Source: Bacteroidota bacterium
GTDB lineage: Bacteria; Bacteroidota; Bacteroidia; UKL13-3
NCBI GenBank assembly: GCA_947460345.1
Contig: CANHGM010000008.1
Location: forward strand, 1-64,000
DNA: 64,000 nt
Direction: 5' to 3'
Shown here: piece by piece, positions 40,581 through 51,700 of the stretch
Layout: each line of letters begins with the position of its first letter
Position numbering within the stretch: position 1 is the first letter of the stretch
The notes under the pieces: generated by a model
What the model saw: only the letters and a program-made list of their open reading frames with translations
Databases searched by the model: none
What the model was told of the DNA's origin: nothing
Made by a program: the position numbers and the translations under genes

Positions 40581-41396
40581 CTAACTTCTTGGTCTTCTGT
40601 TTTGGCCACCAGGTCCACCTTGACCAGGTCCGCCTCTTCTTTCTCCACCACCAGCATTGTTTCTACCTCTAGGTCTGCGGTCGTCTCCACCACGGCTATC
40701 ATTTCTACGGTCATCACCACCTCTACCTGAAGGCTTTTCAGCTACCACAAAATTAGGGTTTAGGTCACGTTTCCCATAAACTTCACCACGGCAAATCCAT
40801 ACTTTAATACCTATTTTACCATATACTGTTAATGCTTCGCTCAATGCATAATCGATATCTGCTCTAAGTGTATGCAAAGGAGTTCTTCCATCTTTGTATT
40901 GTTCGCTACGAGCAATCTCAGCTCCACCTAAACGACCAGATACCATGATTTTGATTCCTTCAGCACCCATTCTCATAGTAGAAGCGATAGACATTTTAAC
41001 TGCACGCTTAAATGATACACGAGCTTCTAATTGTTGAGCTATAGATTCACCTACCAATTTAGCATCCAATTCAGGACGTTTGATTTCAAAAATGTTGATT
41101 TGAACATCTTTTTTGGTAAGTTTTTTTATTTCTTCTTTGATTTTATCAACCTCAGCACCACCTTTTCCAATCACAATACCTGGACGGCTAGTGTGAACAG
41201 TAATGATAATACGCTTAAGCGTTCTTTCAATTACAGTTCTAGCGATACCACCTTTAGGGATACGTGCTTTTAAATAATTTCTGATTTGATCATCTTCAAT
41301 AAGTTTTTCAGCTCCTTTTTTACCAGCGAACCAATTTGAATCCCATCCTTTGATGATTCCTAATCTAAGACCTATCGGGTTTACTTTTTGTCCCAT
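40581..41396 (-). CDS. rpsC: 30S ribosomal protein S3 with Arg/Gly/Asp-rich C-terminal tail
   Basis: [49 protein letters not shown]; tail [38 protein letters not shown]. Confidence 0.98.
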   Translation of the reverse strand: MGQKVNPIGLRLGIIKGWDSNWFAGKKGAEKLIEDDQIRNYLKARIPKGGIARTVIERTLKRIIITVHTSRPGIVIGKGGAEVDKIKEEIKKLTKKDVQINIFEIKRPELDAKLVGESIAQQLEARVSFKRAVKMSIASTMRMGAEGIKIMVSGRLGGAEIARSEQYKDGRTPLHTLRADIDYALSEALTVYGKIGIKVWICRGEVYGKRDLNPNFVVAEKPSGRGGDDRRNDSRGGDDRRPRGRNNAGGGERRGGPGQGGPGGQNRRPRS

Positions 41397-41417
41397 TTTA
41401 TATTATTTAGTCGAGTA

Positions 41418-41786
41418 TTAATTTGATTGAGTTTCTACAGTTGTTTGCACTTTGGTATCAACCACTAAAGTGATGTGATTTGAACGCTTACGAATTTTGT
41501 AACCACGTCCTTGAGGTGCTGGTTGCATACGTTTAGCAATCATTCCACCATCTACAAAAACAGTTTTAACAACTAGGTCTTCAAAATTTGTGCTTTGATT
41601 CACTTGACCCCAGTTAGCAATTGCTGATTTAAGCAATTTCTCAACATATAGGGCATACATTTTTCTATTGTTGAAACGTAGGATATTTAAAGCATCTTCT
41701 ACTTTTTTACCACGAATCATATCTACCACTAATCGCATTTTACGAGGCGACGTAGGGCAATTTCTTAATTTAGCAACAGCTTCCAT
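41418..41786 (-). CDS. rplV: 50S ribosomal protein L22
   Basis: [42 protein letters not shown]. Confidence 0.97.
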   Translation of the reverse strand: MEAVAKLRNCPTSPRKMRLVVDMIRGKKVEDALNILRFNNRKMYALYVEKLLKSAIANWGQVNQSTNFEDLVVKTVFVDGGMIAKRMQPAPQGRGYKIRKRSNHITLVVDTKVQTTVETQSN

Positions 41787-41802
41787 CTATGTTTAATTCT
41801 TA

Positions 41803-42069
41803 TTAATTATTTTTTACTGGGTGACCTTTGAATGTACGAGTAGGTGAAAACTCTCCTAGTTTATGACCAACCATATTTTCAGTTACATATACTGGTATAA
41901 ATTTATTACCATTATGAACAGCGAACGTATGTCCAACGAAATCAGGAGTGATCATCGAGCGTCTGCTCCATGTTTTTACTACTGTTTTCTTTTTATTGTC
42001 ATTTAACTGAAGAACTTTTTTCTCCAATTTATAATCTACAAAAGGACCTTTTTTGAGTGAACGAGCCAT
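41803..42069 (-). CDS. rpsS: 30S ribosomal protein S19
   Basis: [55 protein letters not shown]. Confidence 0.99.
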   Translation of the reverse strand: MARSLKKGPFVDYKLEKKVLQLNDNKKKTVVKTWSRRSMITPDFVGHTFAVHNGNKFIPVYVTENMVGHKLGEFSPTRTFKGHPVKNN

Positions 42070-42097
42070 GTATTCTTATGTTTTTATTAATAGGTTA

Positions 42098-42922
42098 TTA
42101 TTTTTTTCTTCTCTCTAAGATATACTTACTTGAAGCATTTTTAGGTTTACGAGTTTTGTATCCTTTAGATAGCAATCCTTTACGTGAGCGTGGATGTCCT
42201 CCTGATGCACGTCCTTCACCACCACCCATTGGATGGTCTACAGGATTCATGGCTACACCTCTCACTCTTGGTCTGCGACCTAACCATCTGCTTCTACCAG
42301 CTTTTCCACTATATACCAAACTGTGGTCAGGGTTAGATACAGAACCAATTGTAGCTAAACAATTAATTAAGATCATACGAGTCTCACCTGAAGGCATTTT
42401 TAATGTTGCATACTTTTCAGTACGTGCTAATAATTGTGCATATGAACCAGCTGAACGAGCCATTTTACCGCCTTGTCCAGGTCTTAATTCTATGTTGTGT
42501 ATAATAGAACCTAAAGGTATTTCACTTAATGTCATGGTATTTCCAACTTCAGGTACTGAATTTGGTCCGCTCATGATTTCTTGTCCTACTTTTATTCCAT
42601 TTGGAGCTATTATGTATCTTTTTTCTCCATCGCTGTATTTAACTAATGAAATAAAACAGCTTCTGTTTGGATCGTATTCTACAGTTTCAACCACTGCAGC
42701 TACGCCATGTTTGTCTCTTTTAAAATCAATTAAACGATATTTTTGTTTGTGACCACCGCCTATATAACGCATAGTCATTTTACCTTGATTGTTTCTTCCT
42801 CCACTTTTGTGGATAGATTCAGTCAAAGATTTTTCAGGTCTATTTGTGGTTAACTCAGCATAAGTATTGGCTACTTTGAAACGAGTTCCTGGGGTTATTG
42901 GATTAAATCTTTTTACTGCCAT
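42098..42922 (-). CDS. rplB: 50S ribosomal protein L2
   Basis: [45 protein letters not shown]. Confidence 0.99.
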   Translation of the reverse strand: MAVKRFNPITPGTRFKVANTYAELTTNRPEKSLTESIHKSGGRNNQGKMTMRYIGGGHKQKYRLIDFKRDKHGVAAVVETVEYDPNRSCFISLVKYSDGEKRYIIAPNGIKVGQEIMSGPNSVPEVGNTMTLSEIPLGSIIHNIELRPGQGGKMARSAGSYAQLLARTEKYATLKMPSGETRMILINCLATIGSVSNPDHSLVYSGKAGRSRWLGRRPRVRGVAMNPVDHPMGGGEGRASGGHPRSRKGLLSKGYKTRKPKNASSKYILERRKK

Positions 42923-42927
42923 GACTA

Positions 42928-43227
42928 TTATATGTTTGCGTAGAAGTCAATTGTTTGACCTTCTTGTAGGGTAATAATTGCTTTTTTGAAGGCTGATTTT
43001 CTTCCAGAGAAAATTCCTTTTTTAGTTTGACGAGTAACCATTTTACCACCATATTTCATAGTGCTAATGCCAGCAACTTTAACGTCATACATTTTTTCAA
43101 CTGCCTCAATTATTTGAGGTTTTGTAGCAGCAGTATGAACTAAGAATCCAAACTGTTTGTATTTATCGGTGATCTTCTGCATTTTTTCAGTCACCAAAGG
43201 TTTTACTAGTATTTGTGCGTTGTTCAT
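42928..43227 (-). CDS. rplW: 50S ribosomal protein L23
   Basis: [26 protein letters not shown]; synteny. Confidence 0.97.
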   Translation of the reverse strand: MNNAQILVKPLVTEKMQKITDKYKQFGFLVHTAATKPQIIEAVEKMYDVKVAGISTMKYGGKMVTRQTKKGIFSGRKSAFKKAIITLQEGQTIDFYANI

Positions 43228-43231
43228 GATC

Positions 43232-43861
43232 TTACTTATTCAATAATTCTTCAATTTTAGCTATTGACTTTTCCATCAATATAATTTTTTTAGCATTCAA
43301 CACATCATAAGTGTTAAGATCTGCTGCATTCACTATATTTGATTTTGGGATGTTTCTACCAGAAAGATAAACATTTTTGTTAAACTCATCTGTTACAAAT
43401 AAAAACTTTTGGTTATCAACTTTTAAGTTTTTAAGTAATTGAATGAACTGTTTAGTTTTTGGAGTGTCGTAATTAAAGTTTTCAATAACTGTAATTGATT
43501 CACTTTTAAGCTTACTGCTAAGTGCTGATTTACGAGCTAATGTTTTAACTTTTTTATTCAATTTAAAACTATAGTCGCGTGGTTGAGGTCCAAATATTCT
43601 TGCACCACCTACGATTGTTCCAGATTTAATTGAACCGGCACGAGCACCACCTGTTCCTTTCTGACGTTTCAACTTTCTAGTTGAACCTGATACTTGTGAA
43701 CGCTCCAATGAACTATGTGTACCTTGGCGACGGTTAGCTTGCATTTGCTTAACGTCTAACCACATTACATGTTCATTTGGTTCTAATCCGAAAACATCGG
43801 CTGAGAGCTTCACTTTGCGGCCTGTATCGTTGCCTTCAATATTGAATATGTTCAGTTCCAT
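43232..43861 (-). CDS. rplD: 50S ribosomal protein L4
   Basis: RKLKRQKGTGGARAGSIKSGTIVGGARIFGPQPRDYSFKLNKK. Confidence 0.98.
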   Translation of the reverse strand: MELNIFNIEGNDTGRKVKLSADVFGLEPNEHVMWLDVKQMQANRRQGTHSSLERSQVSGSTRKLKRQKGTGGARAGSIKSGTIVGGARIFGPQPRDYSFKLNKKVKTLARKSALSSKLKSESITVIENFNYDTPKTKQFIQLLKNLKVDNQKFLFVTDEFNKNVYLSGRNIPKSNIVNAADLNTYDVLNAKKIILMEKSIAKIEELLNK

Positions 43862-43863
43862 TT

Positions 43864-44481
43864 TTATTTCTCAATTATCACATAAGATCCTTTAGCACCC
43901 GGTATAGCACCTTTTAATACTAAAAGATTGTTTTCTTTGTTTATTTTTAATACAGCTAAATTGGTCATTTTAACTCTGTCTCCACCTGTACGTCCTGCCA
44001 TACGCATTCCTTTGAATACACGTGAAGGCCATGATGAAGCACCTAATGATCCTGGAGCTCTTTGACGGTCATGTTGACCATGCGTTGCTCCTCCTACTCC
44101 ACTAAATCCATGGCGTTTTACAACACCTTGAAAACCTTTACCTTTTGAAGTTCCTACTGCGTCTACAAAGTCACCTTCTTCAAATATATCTACCGTAATG
44201 GTATCGCCTAATTTGTACTCAGCTGTAAATTCTTTAAACTCCACTAATTTAGACTTAGATGTAGTTCCAGCTTTTTTAAAGTGGCCTTGTAATGGTTTAG
44301 TTACATTTTTTTCTTTACGTGTTCCGTATCCAAGTTGAATGGCATTATAACCATCTGTTGCTTCTGTTTTTACTTGTGTAACAGAACATGGACCTGCTTG
44401 AACTACCGTGCAAGGTATTTTTTTACCTTCTGGGGTGATGACACTTGTCATACCTACTTTTATTCCTATTATTCCTGACAT
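43864..44481 (-). CDS. rplC: 50S ribosomal protein L3
   Basis: [85 protein letters not shown]. Confidence 0.99.
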   Translation of the reverse strand: MSGIIGIKVGMTSVITPEGKKIPCTVVQAGPCSVTQVKTEATDGYNAIQLGYGTRKEKNVTKPLQGHFKKAGTTSKSKLVEFKEFTAEYKLGDTITVDIFEEGDFVDAVGTSKGKGFQGVVKRHGFSGVGGATHGQHDRQRAPGSLGASSWPSRVFKGMRMAGRTGGDRVKMTNLAVLKINKENNLLVLKGAIPGAKGSYVIIEK

Positions 44482-44492
44482 GGCTGTATTCG

Positions 44493-44798
44493 TTATTTAA
44501 TTTCTACTTCTACTCCACTTGGTAAATCAAGTTTCATTAAGGCATCAATAGTTTTTGTAGTTGAACTATAAATATCTATTAATCTTTTGTATGAACAAAG
44601 TTGGAATTGTTCTCTTGCTTTTTTGTTTACGTGTGGTGAACGTAAAACAGTATAAATTTTCTTTTCAGTAGGTAAAGGGATTGGACCACTTACCACAGCT
44701 CCTGTAGATTTTACAGTGCGAACGATTTTTTCAGCTGACTTGTCAACTAAGTTGTAATCGAACGATTTTAATTTTATTCTAAATTTTTGAGAAACCAT
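44493..44798 (-). CDS. rpsJ: 30S ribosomal protein S10
   Basis: [21 protein letters not shown]-type N-terminus; [28 protein letters not shown]. Confidence 0.98.
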   Translation of the reverse strand: MVSQKFRIKLKSFDYNLVDKSAEKIVRTVKSTGAVVSGPIPLPTEKKIYTVLRSPHVNKKAREQFQLCSYKRLIDIYSSTTKTIDALMKLDLPSGVEVEIK

Positions 44799-44805
44799 TG
44801 TCTTT

Positions 44806-46911
44806 TTATGCGTTTACTTTATTACCGTTTACTTTTGCTAATACTTCAGAAGTGATATTATTAGGTGCTTCTGCATAGTTATTAAATTCCATTGTTGATG
44901 AAGCACGACCTGAAGTGATGGTACGTAATTGTGTTACATATCCAAACATTTCACCTAATGGTACTTTTGCTTTGATTACTTGTGATCCAGCTCTAGTATC
45001 CATTCCTTCTAATTGTCCACGACGTTTATTTAAATCACCTATTACATCACCCATATTTTCTTCTGGTGTTAATACTTCAATCTTCATGATTGGTTCTAAT
45101 AACACTGGTCTTGCTTTTCTACATGCTTCTTTAAATGCTATTCTAGCACAAAGTTCGAATGACATAGAATCAGAGTCAACTGCGTGGAATGAACCATCAA
45201 ACAATCTTACTCTTAAGTTTTCTACTGGGAATCCTGCTAATACACCATTTGACATAGCTGAATCAAAACCTTTTTGTACTGAAGGAATAAATTCTTTAGG
45301 AATTGAACCACCAACTATTTCGTTAATAAATTCTAATCCTTTTGTTTCTGCAGTTGGAGGCAATAATTCAAACTGAATATCAGCGAATTTACCACGACCA
45401 CCTGATTGTTTCTTGAATACCTCTCTATGCGTAACAGCTTGTGTTACAGTTTCTTTATATGCTACTTGTGGTGCACCTTGGTTAATCTCCAATTTGAACT
45501 CACGACGTAAACGGTCTACAATAATTTCTAAGTGTAATTCACCCATTCCACTGATAACTGTTTGACCAGTTTCTTCATCAGTTTTAACACGGAATGTAGG
45601 ATCTTCTTCTGCTAATTTACCTAAGGCAATACTCAATTTATCAACCTCAGCTTGAACTTTAGGCTCAATAGCTAAACCAATAACTGGCTCAGGGAAAACC
45701 ATCGCTTCTAATATAATAGGATTGCCTTCAGAACATAAAGTATCACCAGTTTTGATGTCTTTAAAACCTACAGCCGCACCTATATCTCCTGCACCTAAGA
45801 ATTCAATAGGATTTTGTTTATTAGCATGCATTTGAAAGATACGAGAGATACGCTCTTTGTTTCCACTACGAGTATTGTAAACATAAGAACCTGCATCTAA
45901 TTTACCAGAGTATGCTCTCATGAAAGCCAAACGACCAACATAAGGATCAGTTGCAATTTTAAATGCTAATGCAGTAAATGGTTCGTTATAATCAGGTTTG
46001 ATTAAAACTTCAGCTCCTGTGTCAGGGTTTGTACCAATAATCTCAGCTCTATCTAAAGGACTAGGCATCAATTCCATCACTAAATCTAGCATGGTTTGAA
46101 CACCTTTATTTTTGAATGAAGAACCACAAACCATAGGAACAATTTTCATATCAAGAGTAGCTGCACGTAAGGCATCTAAAATTTCTCTTTCAGAAATTGA
46201 GTCTGGGTTTTCAAAGAATTTTTCTAATAATTTATCATCATACTCAGAAACAGCTTCAAGTAATTTTTCTCTCCACATTAAAGCTTCTTCTTTCATATCT
46301 TCAGGAATAGGCACTTCTTTATAAGTCATACCTTTATCATGCTCGTTCCAAACCATTCCTCTGAAGTTGATTAAGTCAACCACTCCAGTGAAATTATCTT
46401 CAGCACCTATTGGTAATTGCAAAGGTATTGCGTTACTACCTAACATTGAACGAACTTGTTTAACAACGTTTAAGAAGTCAGCACCAGCACGATCCATTTT
46501 ATTAACGAACCCGATACGAGCAACATTGTAGTTATTAGCCAAACGCCAGTTGGTCTCAGATTGAGGTTCAACACCATCAACTGCTGAGAATAAAAATACT
46601 AGACCATCCAATACACGTAATGAACGATTTACTTCTACAGTAAAATCCACGTGACCAGGTGTATCAATAATATTGATATGATAATCTTTACCTAAATATT
46701 TCCAAAATACTGTTGTTGCAGCAGATGTAATGGTTATTCCTCTTTCTTGTTCTTGTACCATCCAATCCATTGTAGCAGCACCATCATGTACTTCTCCAAT
46801 TTTATGGTTAACACCAGAATAGTATAGAATACGTTCAGTTGTTGTGGTTTTACCTGCATCAATATGTGCGGCAATACCTATATTTCTTGTATATTTAAGA
46901 TCTCTTGACAT
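44806..46911 (-). CDS. fusA: Elongation factor G
   Basis: [57 protein letters not shown]. Confidence 0.99.
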   Translation of the reverse strand: MSRDLKYTRNIGIAAHIDAGKTTTTERILYYSGVNHKIGEVHDGAATMDWMVQEQERGITITSAATTVFWKYLGKDYHINIIDTPGHVDFTVEVNRSLRVLDGLVFLFSAVDGVEPQSETNWRLANNYNVARIGFVNKMDRAGADFLNVVKQVRSMLGSNAIPLQLPIGAEDNFTGVVDLINFRGMVWNEHDKGMTYKEVPIPEDMKEEALMWREKLLEAVSEYDDKLLEKFFENPDSISEREILDALRAATLDMKIVPMVCGSSFKNKGVQTMLDLVMELMPSPLDRAEIIGTNPDTGAEVLIKPDYNEPFTALAFKIATDPYVGRLAFMRAYSGKLDAGSYVYNTRSGNKERISRIFQMHANKQNPIEFLGAGDIGAAVGFKDIKTGDTLCSEGNPIILEAMVFPEPVIGLAIEPKVQAEVDKLSIALGKLAEEDPTFRVKTDEETGQTVISGMGELHLEIIVDRLRREFKLEINQGAPQVAYKETVTQAVTHREVFKKQSGGRGKFADIQFELLPPTAETKGLEFINEIVGGSIPKEFIPSVQKGFDSAMSNGVLAGFPVENLRVRLFDGSFHAVDSDSMSFELCARIAFKEACRKARPVLLEPIMKIEVLTPEENMGDVIGDLNKRRGQLEGMDTRAGSQVIKAKVPLGEMFGYVTQLRTITSGRASSTMEFNNYAEAPNNITSEVLAKVNGNKVNA

Positions 46912-46920
46912 TTGTTATGA

Positions 46921-47391
46921 TTAGTTTGCTCTAAAATGAGAGAATGCTTTATTGGCTTCAGCCATTTTATGAGTATCGTCTTTTTTCTTCACTGATGCAC
47001 CTTCACCTTTAGAAGCTGCAATAATTTCATTGGCAAGACGTTGTGCCATAGTTTTTTCTGAACGTCTGCGGGTATAAGTAACCATCCATTTCATTCCTAA
47101 TTGGATTTTACGGTCAGCACTTACTTCTACTGGTATTTGGAAGTTTGCACCACCCACACGTCTTGCTTTGGTTTCAACCGCTGGCATAACGTTATTTAGG
47201 GCTTTTTTCCATACATCAATTCCTCTTTCTTGTGTTTTAGCTTCAACCATATCTAAAGCTCCGTAAAAAATATCGAAAGCGATAGTTTTTTTACCTGCCC
47301 ACATAAGGTTATTTACAAAACGTGTAACCATGACATCATTAAATTTTGCGTCTGGTGGTAATATGCGTTTTTTGGCTTTTGCTTTTCTCAT
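46921..47391 (-). CDS. rpsG: 30S ribosomal protein S7
   Basis: MRKAKAKKRILPPDAKFNDVMVTRFVNNLMWAGKK; RVGGANFQIPVEVSADRK. Confidence 0.98.
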   Translation of the reverse strand: MRKAKAKKRILPPDAKFNDVMVTRFVNNLMWAGKKTIAFDIFYGALDMVEAKTQERGIDVWKKALNNVMPAVETKARRVGGANFQIPVEVSADRKIQLGMKWMVTYTRRRSEKTMAQRLANEIIAASKGEGASVKKKDDTHKMAEANKAFSHFRAN

Positions 47392-47400
47392 TTCCTTATA

Positions 47401-47808
47401 TTATTTTTTCTTTTTGGTAGGTGCAGCAACTGCTCCTGCTTTTGGTCTTTTTGCTCCGTATTTTGAACGACGTTGACGTCTTCCGTCAACACCAGCAGTA
47501 TCTAAAGCACCACGAATGATGTGATATCTTACTCCTGGTAAATCTTTTACCCTTCCTCCTCTTATAAGAACAATTGAGTGCTCTTGTAAGTTGTGGCCTT
47601 CTCCTGGAATATAGGCATTCACTTCGTTGGTATTACTTAAACGAACACGAGCTACTTTACGTAAAGCTGAGTTCGGTTTCTTTGGTGTAGTTGTATACAC
47701 ACGGGTACACACGCCACGGCGTTGTGGACATGAATCAAGTGCTGGCGATTTTGATTTATCAATTATCGCTACTCTTCCTTTGCGTACAAGTTGTTGAATA
47801 GTTGGCAT
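47401..47808 (-). CDS. rpsL: 30S ribosomal protein S12
   Basis: [61 protein letters not shown]. Confidence 0.99.
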   Translation of the reverse strand: MPTIQQLVRKGRVAIIDKSKSPALDSCPQRRGVCTRVYTTTPKKPNSALRKVARVRLSNTNEVNAYIPGEGHNLQEHSIVLIRGGRVKDLPGVRYHIIRGALDTAGVDGRRQRRSKYGAKRPKAGAVAAPTKKKK

Positions 47809-47838
47809 TTATATACAGTATGTTCAAAAAATGGACTG

Positions 47839-47869
47839 CAAAAGTAGGGATTTTAATTGAATTAGCAAT
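47839..47869 (-). promoter_or_regulatory. Promoter of the rpsL-rpsC cluster: ATTG (-33) N19 TACTTTTG (-7)
   Basis: Minus strand ...ATATTGCTAATTCAATTAAAATCCCTACTTTTGCAGTCC...; matches Bacteroidota TTTG/TAnnTTTG consensus with 19-nt spacing. Confidence 0.7.
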
Positions 47870-47927
47870 ATTTTTCATAAAAATTTTCAATATTTATTAG
47901 CCCCTCTCCAAAATAGGTGGTAAAATA

Positions 47928-48713
47928 CTATCCTTTTATCGAATGTAACCAATTATAAATGAATGTTTCATCTTCATTTAAGCAGCCCAAAACCCTATAT
48001 TTAGATTTTTTTAATACTATTGACTTTTTTGCCAATTCTTTCACCACACAAAAGGGAAATCGACCACTTGAGTGTACAAAATACCATTCTGAATCCTTAG
48101 CAATTAAAAATCCTGTATGGTTATCTAACCCAACTAAATAAAATTGATGCCTCGGCTGAGGTAACTTATTTATAAATTCTGAAAGTGAATAATTACTAAA
48201 CCTTTTTATGTTTTTTGACTCACATAATTCCTTTATCATGGCTTCTGATGCCAAACATGCCAACCTGTTTCTGTCTAATTTAACTCCTGCATCTCTCAAA
48301 ACAGTAGTGACAAAATACCCACAAGCTATTTTTCCACTGCCTGGAACTTCAGTTTTTCCATTAAAATTCCATCGTGTCCCATACCAATAATTAAAAATCC
48401 CTTCTGTGATAGTCGAAGTCATTAGCTCAGTTAACTTTTCTCTATCAGCCTTTGTTTTATATATTAAACTTGCTTTTATTATTTCTTGTTTATTTTTATC
48501 AATTTCAATGATGTATTGCTTAGGCGTGTAAGCAAAATAATGGTAGTCAGGAAGGTAAATTCTATAATTACTAAAAAGCAAAAATCCATATACAATTAAA
48601 GTAACCTCAACTATCACTAAAATGGACTTCAAAAATTTCATCTCTGCGAATATAATATTTTTTATGCATATTTGTAACTGACTAATCAACTTTGTAAAGA
48701 CATTTGGTGTCAT
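47928..48713 (-). CDS. Membrane-anchored/secreted protein, possible divergent NlpC/P60-like cysteine hydrolase
   Basis: N-terminal TM; GSGKIACGYFVTTVLRDAGVKLDR and YLVGLDNHTGFLIAKDSEWYFVHSSG resemble the Cys and His motifs of NlpC/P60/CHAP folds. Confidence 0.5.
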   Translation of the reverse strand: MTPNVFTKLISQLQICIKNIIFAEMKFLKSILVIVEVTLIVYGFLLFSNYRIYLPDYHYFAYTPKQYIIEIDKNKQEIIKASLIYKTKADREKLTELMTSTITEGIFNYWYGTRWNFNGKTEVPGSGKIACGYFVTTVLRDAGVKLDRNRLACLASEAMIKELCESKNIKRFSNYSLSEFINKLPQPRHQFYLVGLDNHTGFLIAKDSEWYFVHSSGRFPFCVVKELAKKSIVLKKSKYRVLGCLNEDETFIYNWLHSIKG

Positions 48714-48738
48714 TAATACAATAGCCTGTCAAAATCAA

Positions 48739-51700
48739 TTGAAAAAAATTCTATATTGCATATTGCTTCTCACATTGTTCATAAATTCTTATGCTCAAAT
48801 AGAATTTGTAGAAAACAAAGGGCAATGGCCTTTTGATGTTTTATATTCTTGTAAACTTAACAATGGGAGACTATTTATTCAACAAAATGCTATCACTTGG
48901 TATTTTTACCAAATGCCTTATTCTCATCCACAAAGTTTCCCTAATCATTCAAATTTCAAGAATGACCAACCGAATAATTTGGGCCCACAAGACCCACAAT
49001 TTACAAGTAAACTAAATGCACATGCCTATCAAGTTGTTTTTGAGAATGCTAACCTTACTTCAAAAACAATTGGCATAAATCCTTATTCGCATGTTACTAA
49101 TTTTATTATGAGTAAAGATTCGTCGAAATGGAGATCAAATGTAAAAAGTTATGATAAAGTATATATAAAAAATTTATATCAAGGTATCGATTTAGAAATT
49201 TTCAGTTCAGAAAATCAAAAAATTAAGTATAATTTTATAGTTGCACCCAGAACTAATATTGATGATATTCAAATGAAGTATTTGGGTTTAAATTCTATTT
49301 CACTTAAAAACAAAAAGCTTCAATTAAAAAATTCTCTATTCACCCTCGAAGAAAATATTCCATTAACTTTTTATACAGATGGGGAAGGCGAAACTATTCC
49401 ATGTGATTATGTTTTGAAAGAAAACACTGTATCCTTTAAAACTCCTAAATCTATCTACAACAGGCCTATTGTAATTGACCCTCAATTAATTTTTAGTTCA
49501 TACTCTGGCTCTAGTGCTGACAATTGGGGCTTTACAGCAACTTATGACAATCTGGGATGTGGATACTCAGCTGGAATTGTATTTGGAACAGGTTTCCCAA
49601 CAACTTTAGGTGCTTTTCAAGTAAACTTTGGAGGTGGTGTTGATGTAGATTTTTCAAATGGTGATGTATCTAGAGACATCGGAATTTTGAAATATTCTCC
49701 TGATGGAAAAAACCTAATATATGCAACATATATCGGAGGAAGTCACAACGAGCAGCCTCATAGCATGGTGGTGAACCATGTAGGGGAATTGTGTGTATTG
49801 GGGACTACTTTTTCTACTAACTTCCCAGGTATAAAAATATCTTCATTTCAATCAAATCTTGGTGGCCAAAGTGATATAGTTATTTTTAAACTAAACTCTT
49901 CAGGAAGCTCAATAATTGCCGCAACTTACTATGGAGGGTTAAAAAGAGACGGTCTTAATGGACTTTTAAATTCATCAGATCAAAACACCAGCCCTTTGGG
50001 TTGGAACTATGGAGATATGTTTAGAGGCGAAATTATTTGTGATAATTCAGATAATTTATATATAGCGTCATCAACTGAAACCAAAACAAACGAAGGCTTA
50101 CAAATGAAAAATGGTGAATGGTTAACCTATAACGGGGGTAATTTTGATGGTGTGGTAGCCATGTTTAATTCAAATTTAAATAGCCTGTTTTGGTCTACTT
50201 ATATAGGTGGTTCTAATATAGATGCAAGTTATGGGTTAAATCTATACAATAACCAATTATATGTTTGTGGTGGCACTAATAGCAATGACCTTAAACTTAA
50301 AAATCTGAATACGATACCTAAGTTTAACCAATACCAAGGTGGTGTAGCAGATGGTTATATAATTCAATTAGATGCGTCATCTGGCAAATCAAGTAGCGGT
50401 ACATACATTGGTACTTCAGGTTATGACCAAACTTATTTTGTACAAATAGATAGATACGGAAAACCATATACTTATGGACAAACCAACGCTGGAACTTGGC
50501 CTATTACTATACCTATATATAACAATGCTGGTGCTAGTCAGTTTATTGTAAAGCTTGATGAAAAGCTAACAACTTATGAAAATTCTATGACTTTTGGATC
50601 TGGAAGAAAAATTCCAGACATTTCACCTTGTGCTTTTTTGGTTGACAAGTGTGGGAGAATTTTTGTTTCTGGTTGGGGAGGCAAAGTTAACGCATACCCT
50701 AGAGGCAACAATGGTTCGACTAATGGAATGCCCTTAACTAACAATGCTTTTGATAAAAAAACAGATGGCAGCGATTTTTATTTAGGTGTGTTCAACAGAG
50801 ACATGGATACACTTCTATACGGAACTTTTTTTGGTGGGCATGATATAGGGTCTGATGGAAATCCTTTGGCTGAACATGTTGATGGCGGTACTAGTAGGTT
50901 TGACTATGAAGGCAAAGTATATCAATCAGTCTGTGGGGGCTGTGGGGGCTCATCAGGATTCCCAACAACACCAGGTGCTCATTCTCAAACAAACAACAGC
51001 ACAAACTGCAATAATGCATTATTTAAAATTGATTTTGAAAATCTTAATTACAAACCCATTGGTGCAAGCAAAACAATAGATGTATATGCTGGTGACACCA
51101 TCATATATCAATATAAAGTAAAAGATCAAGACAAAAAAGACTCTTTATATATAACAAGAATAGGAAATGTATTTGCTTCACCTTTATTACCACCATATGC
51201 TGAAATGAACGAAAACACAGGCATTGGCGAAGTGAGCAGTGAATTTAAATGGTTACCATTATGTCAACATATCTCAACTGATACTTATTATGTATATATT
51301 CAAACAAGAGACAATAATATTTGCCCTAAACCAGATACAAGCTACGATGAAATTAAAATAGTAGTAAAAACACCTCCAGTAATTAAACCACCTAACGTAG
51401 TTTGTGTGGAACATATAGATGACAATACCCTGAAAATAACATGGGACAAAACTGATGAAACTAAGTATTTCAAATATTATTTATTGTTTAGAAAAGACCC
51501 ATTAGGAATTACCAAAGTGATAGATACCATATATCGAAATTCGAATTCAGAATATATAGATGATCAAACACCATTTCATCAAATTAAAAACTTTTGCTAC
51601 TTTATTTTAGGTGTAAATATATGTGACAAAGTAGGTGATACTAGCTATAAAGCATGCTCAGCAGACGAATATAGAAATCCGATTGATTCAGTATATTTAT

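Noticed and set aside
42057-42752. 231-aa plus-strand ORF antisense to rplB/rpsS
   Set aside because: Shadow of highly conserved ribosomal genes; composition reflects antisense of L2.
44915-45376. 153-aa plus-strand ORF antisense to fusA
   Set aside because: Shadow ORF on the opposite strand of EF-G.
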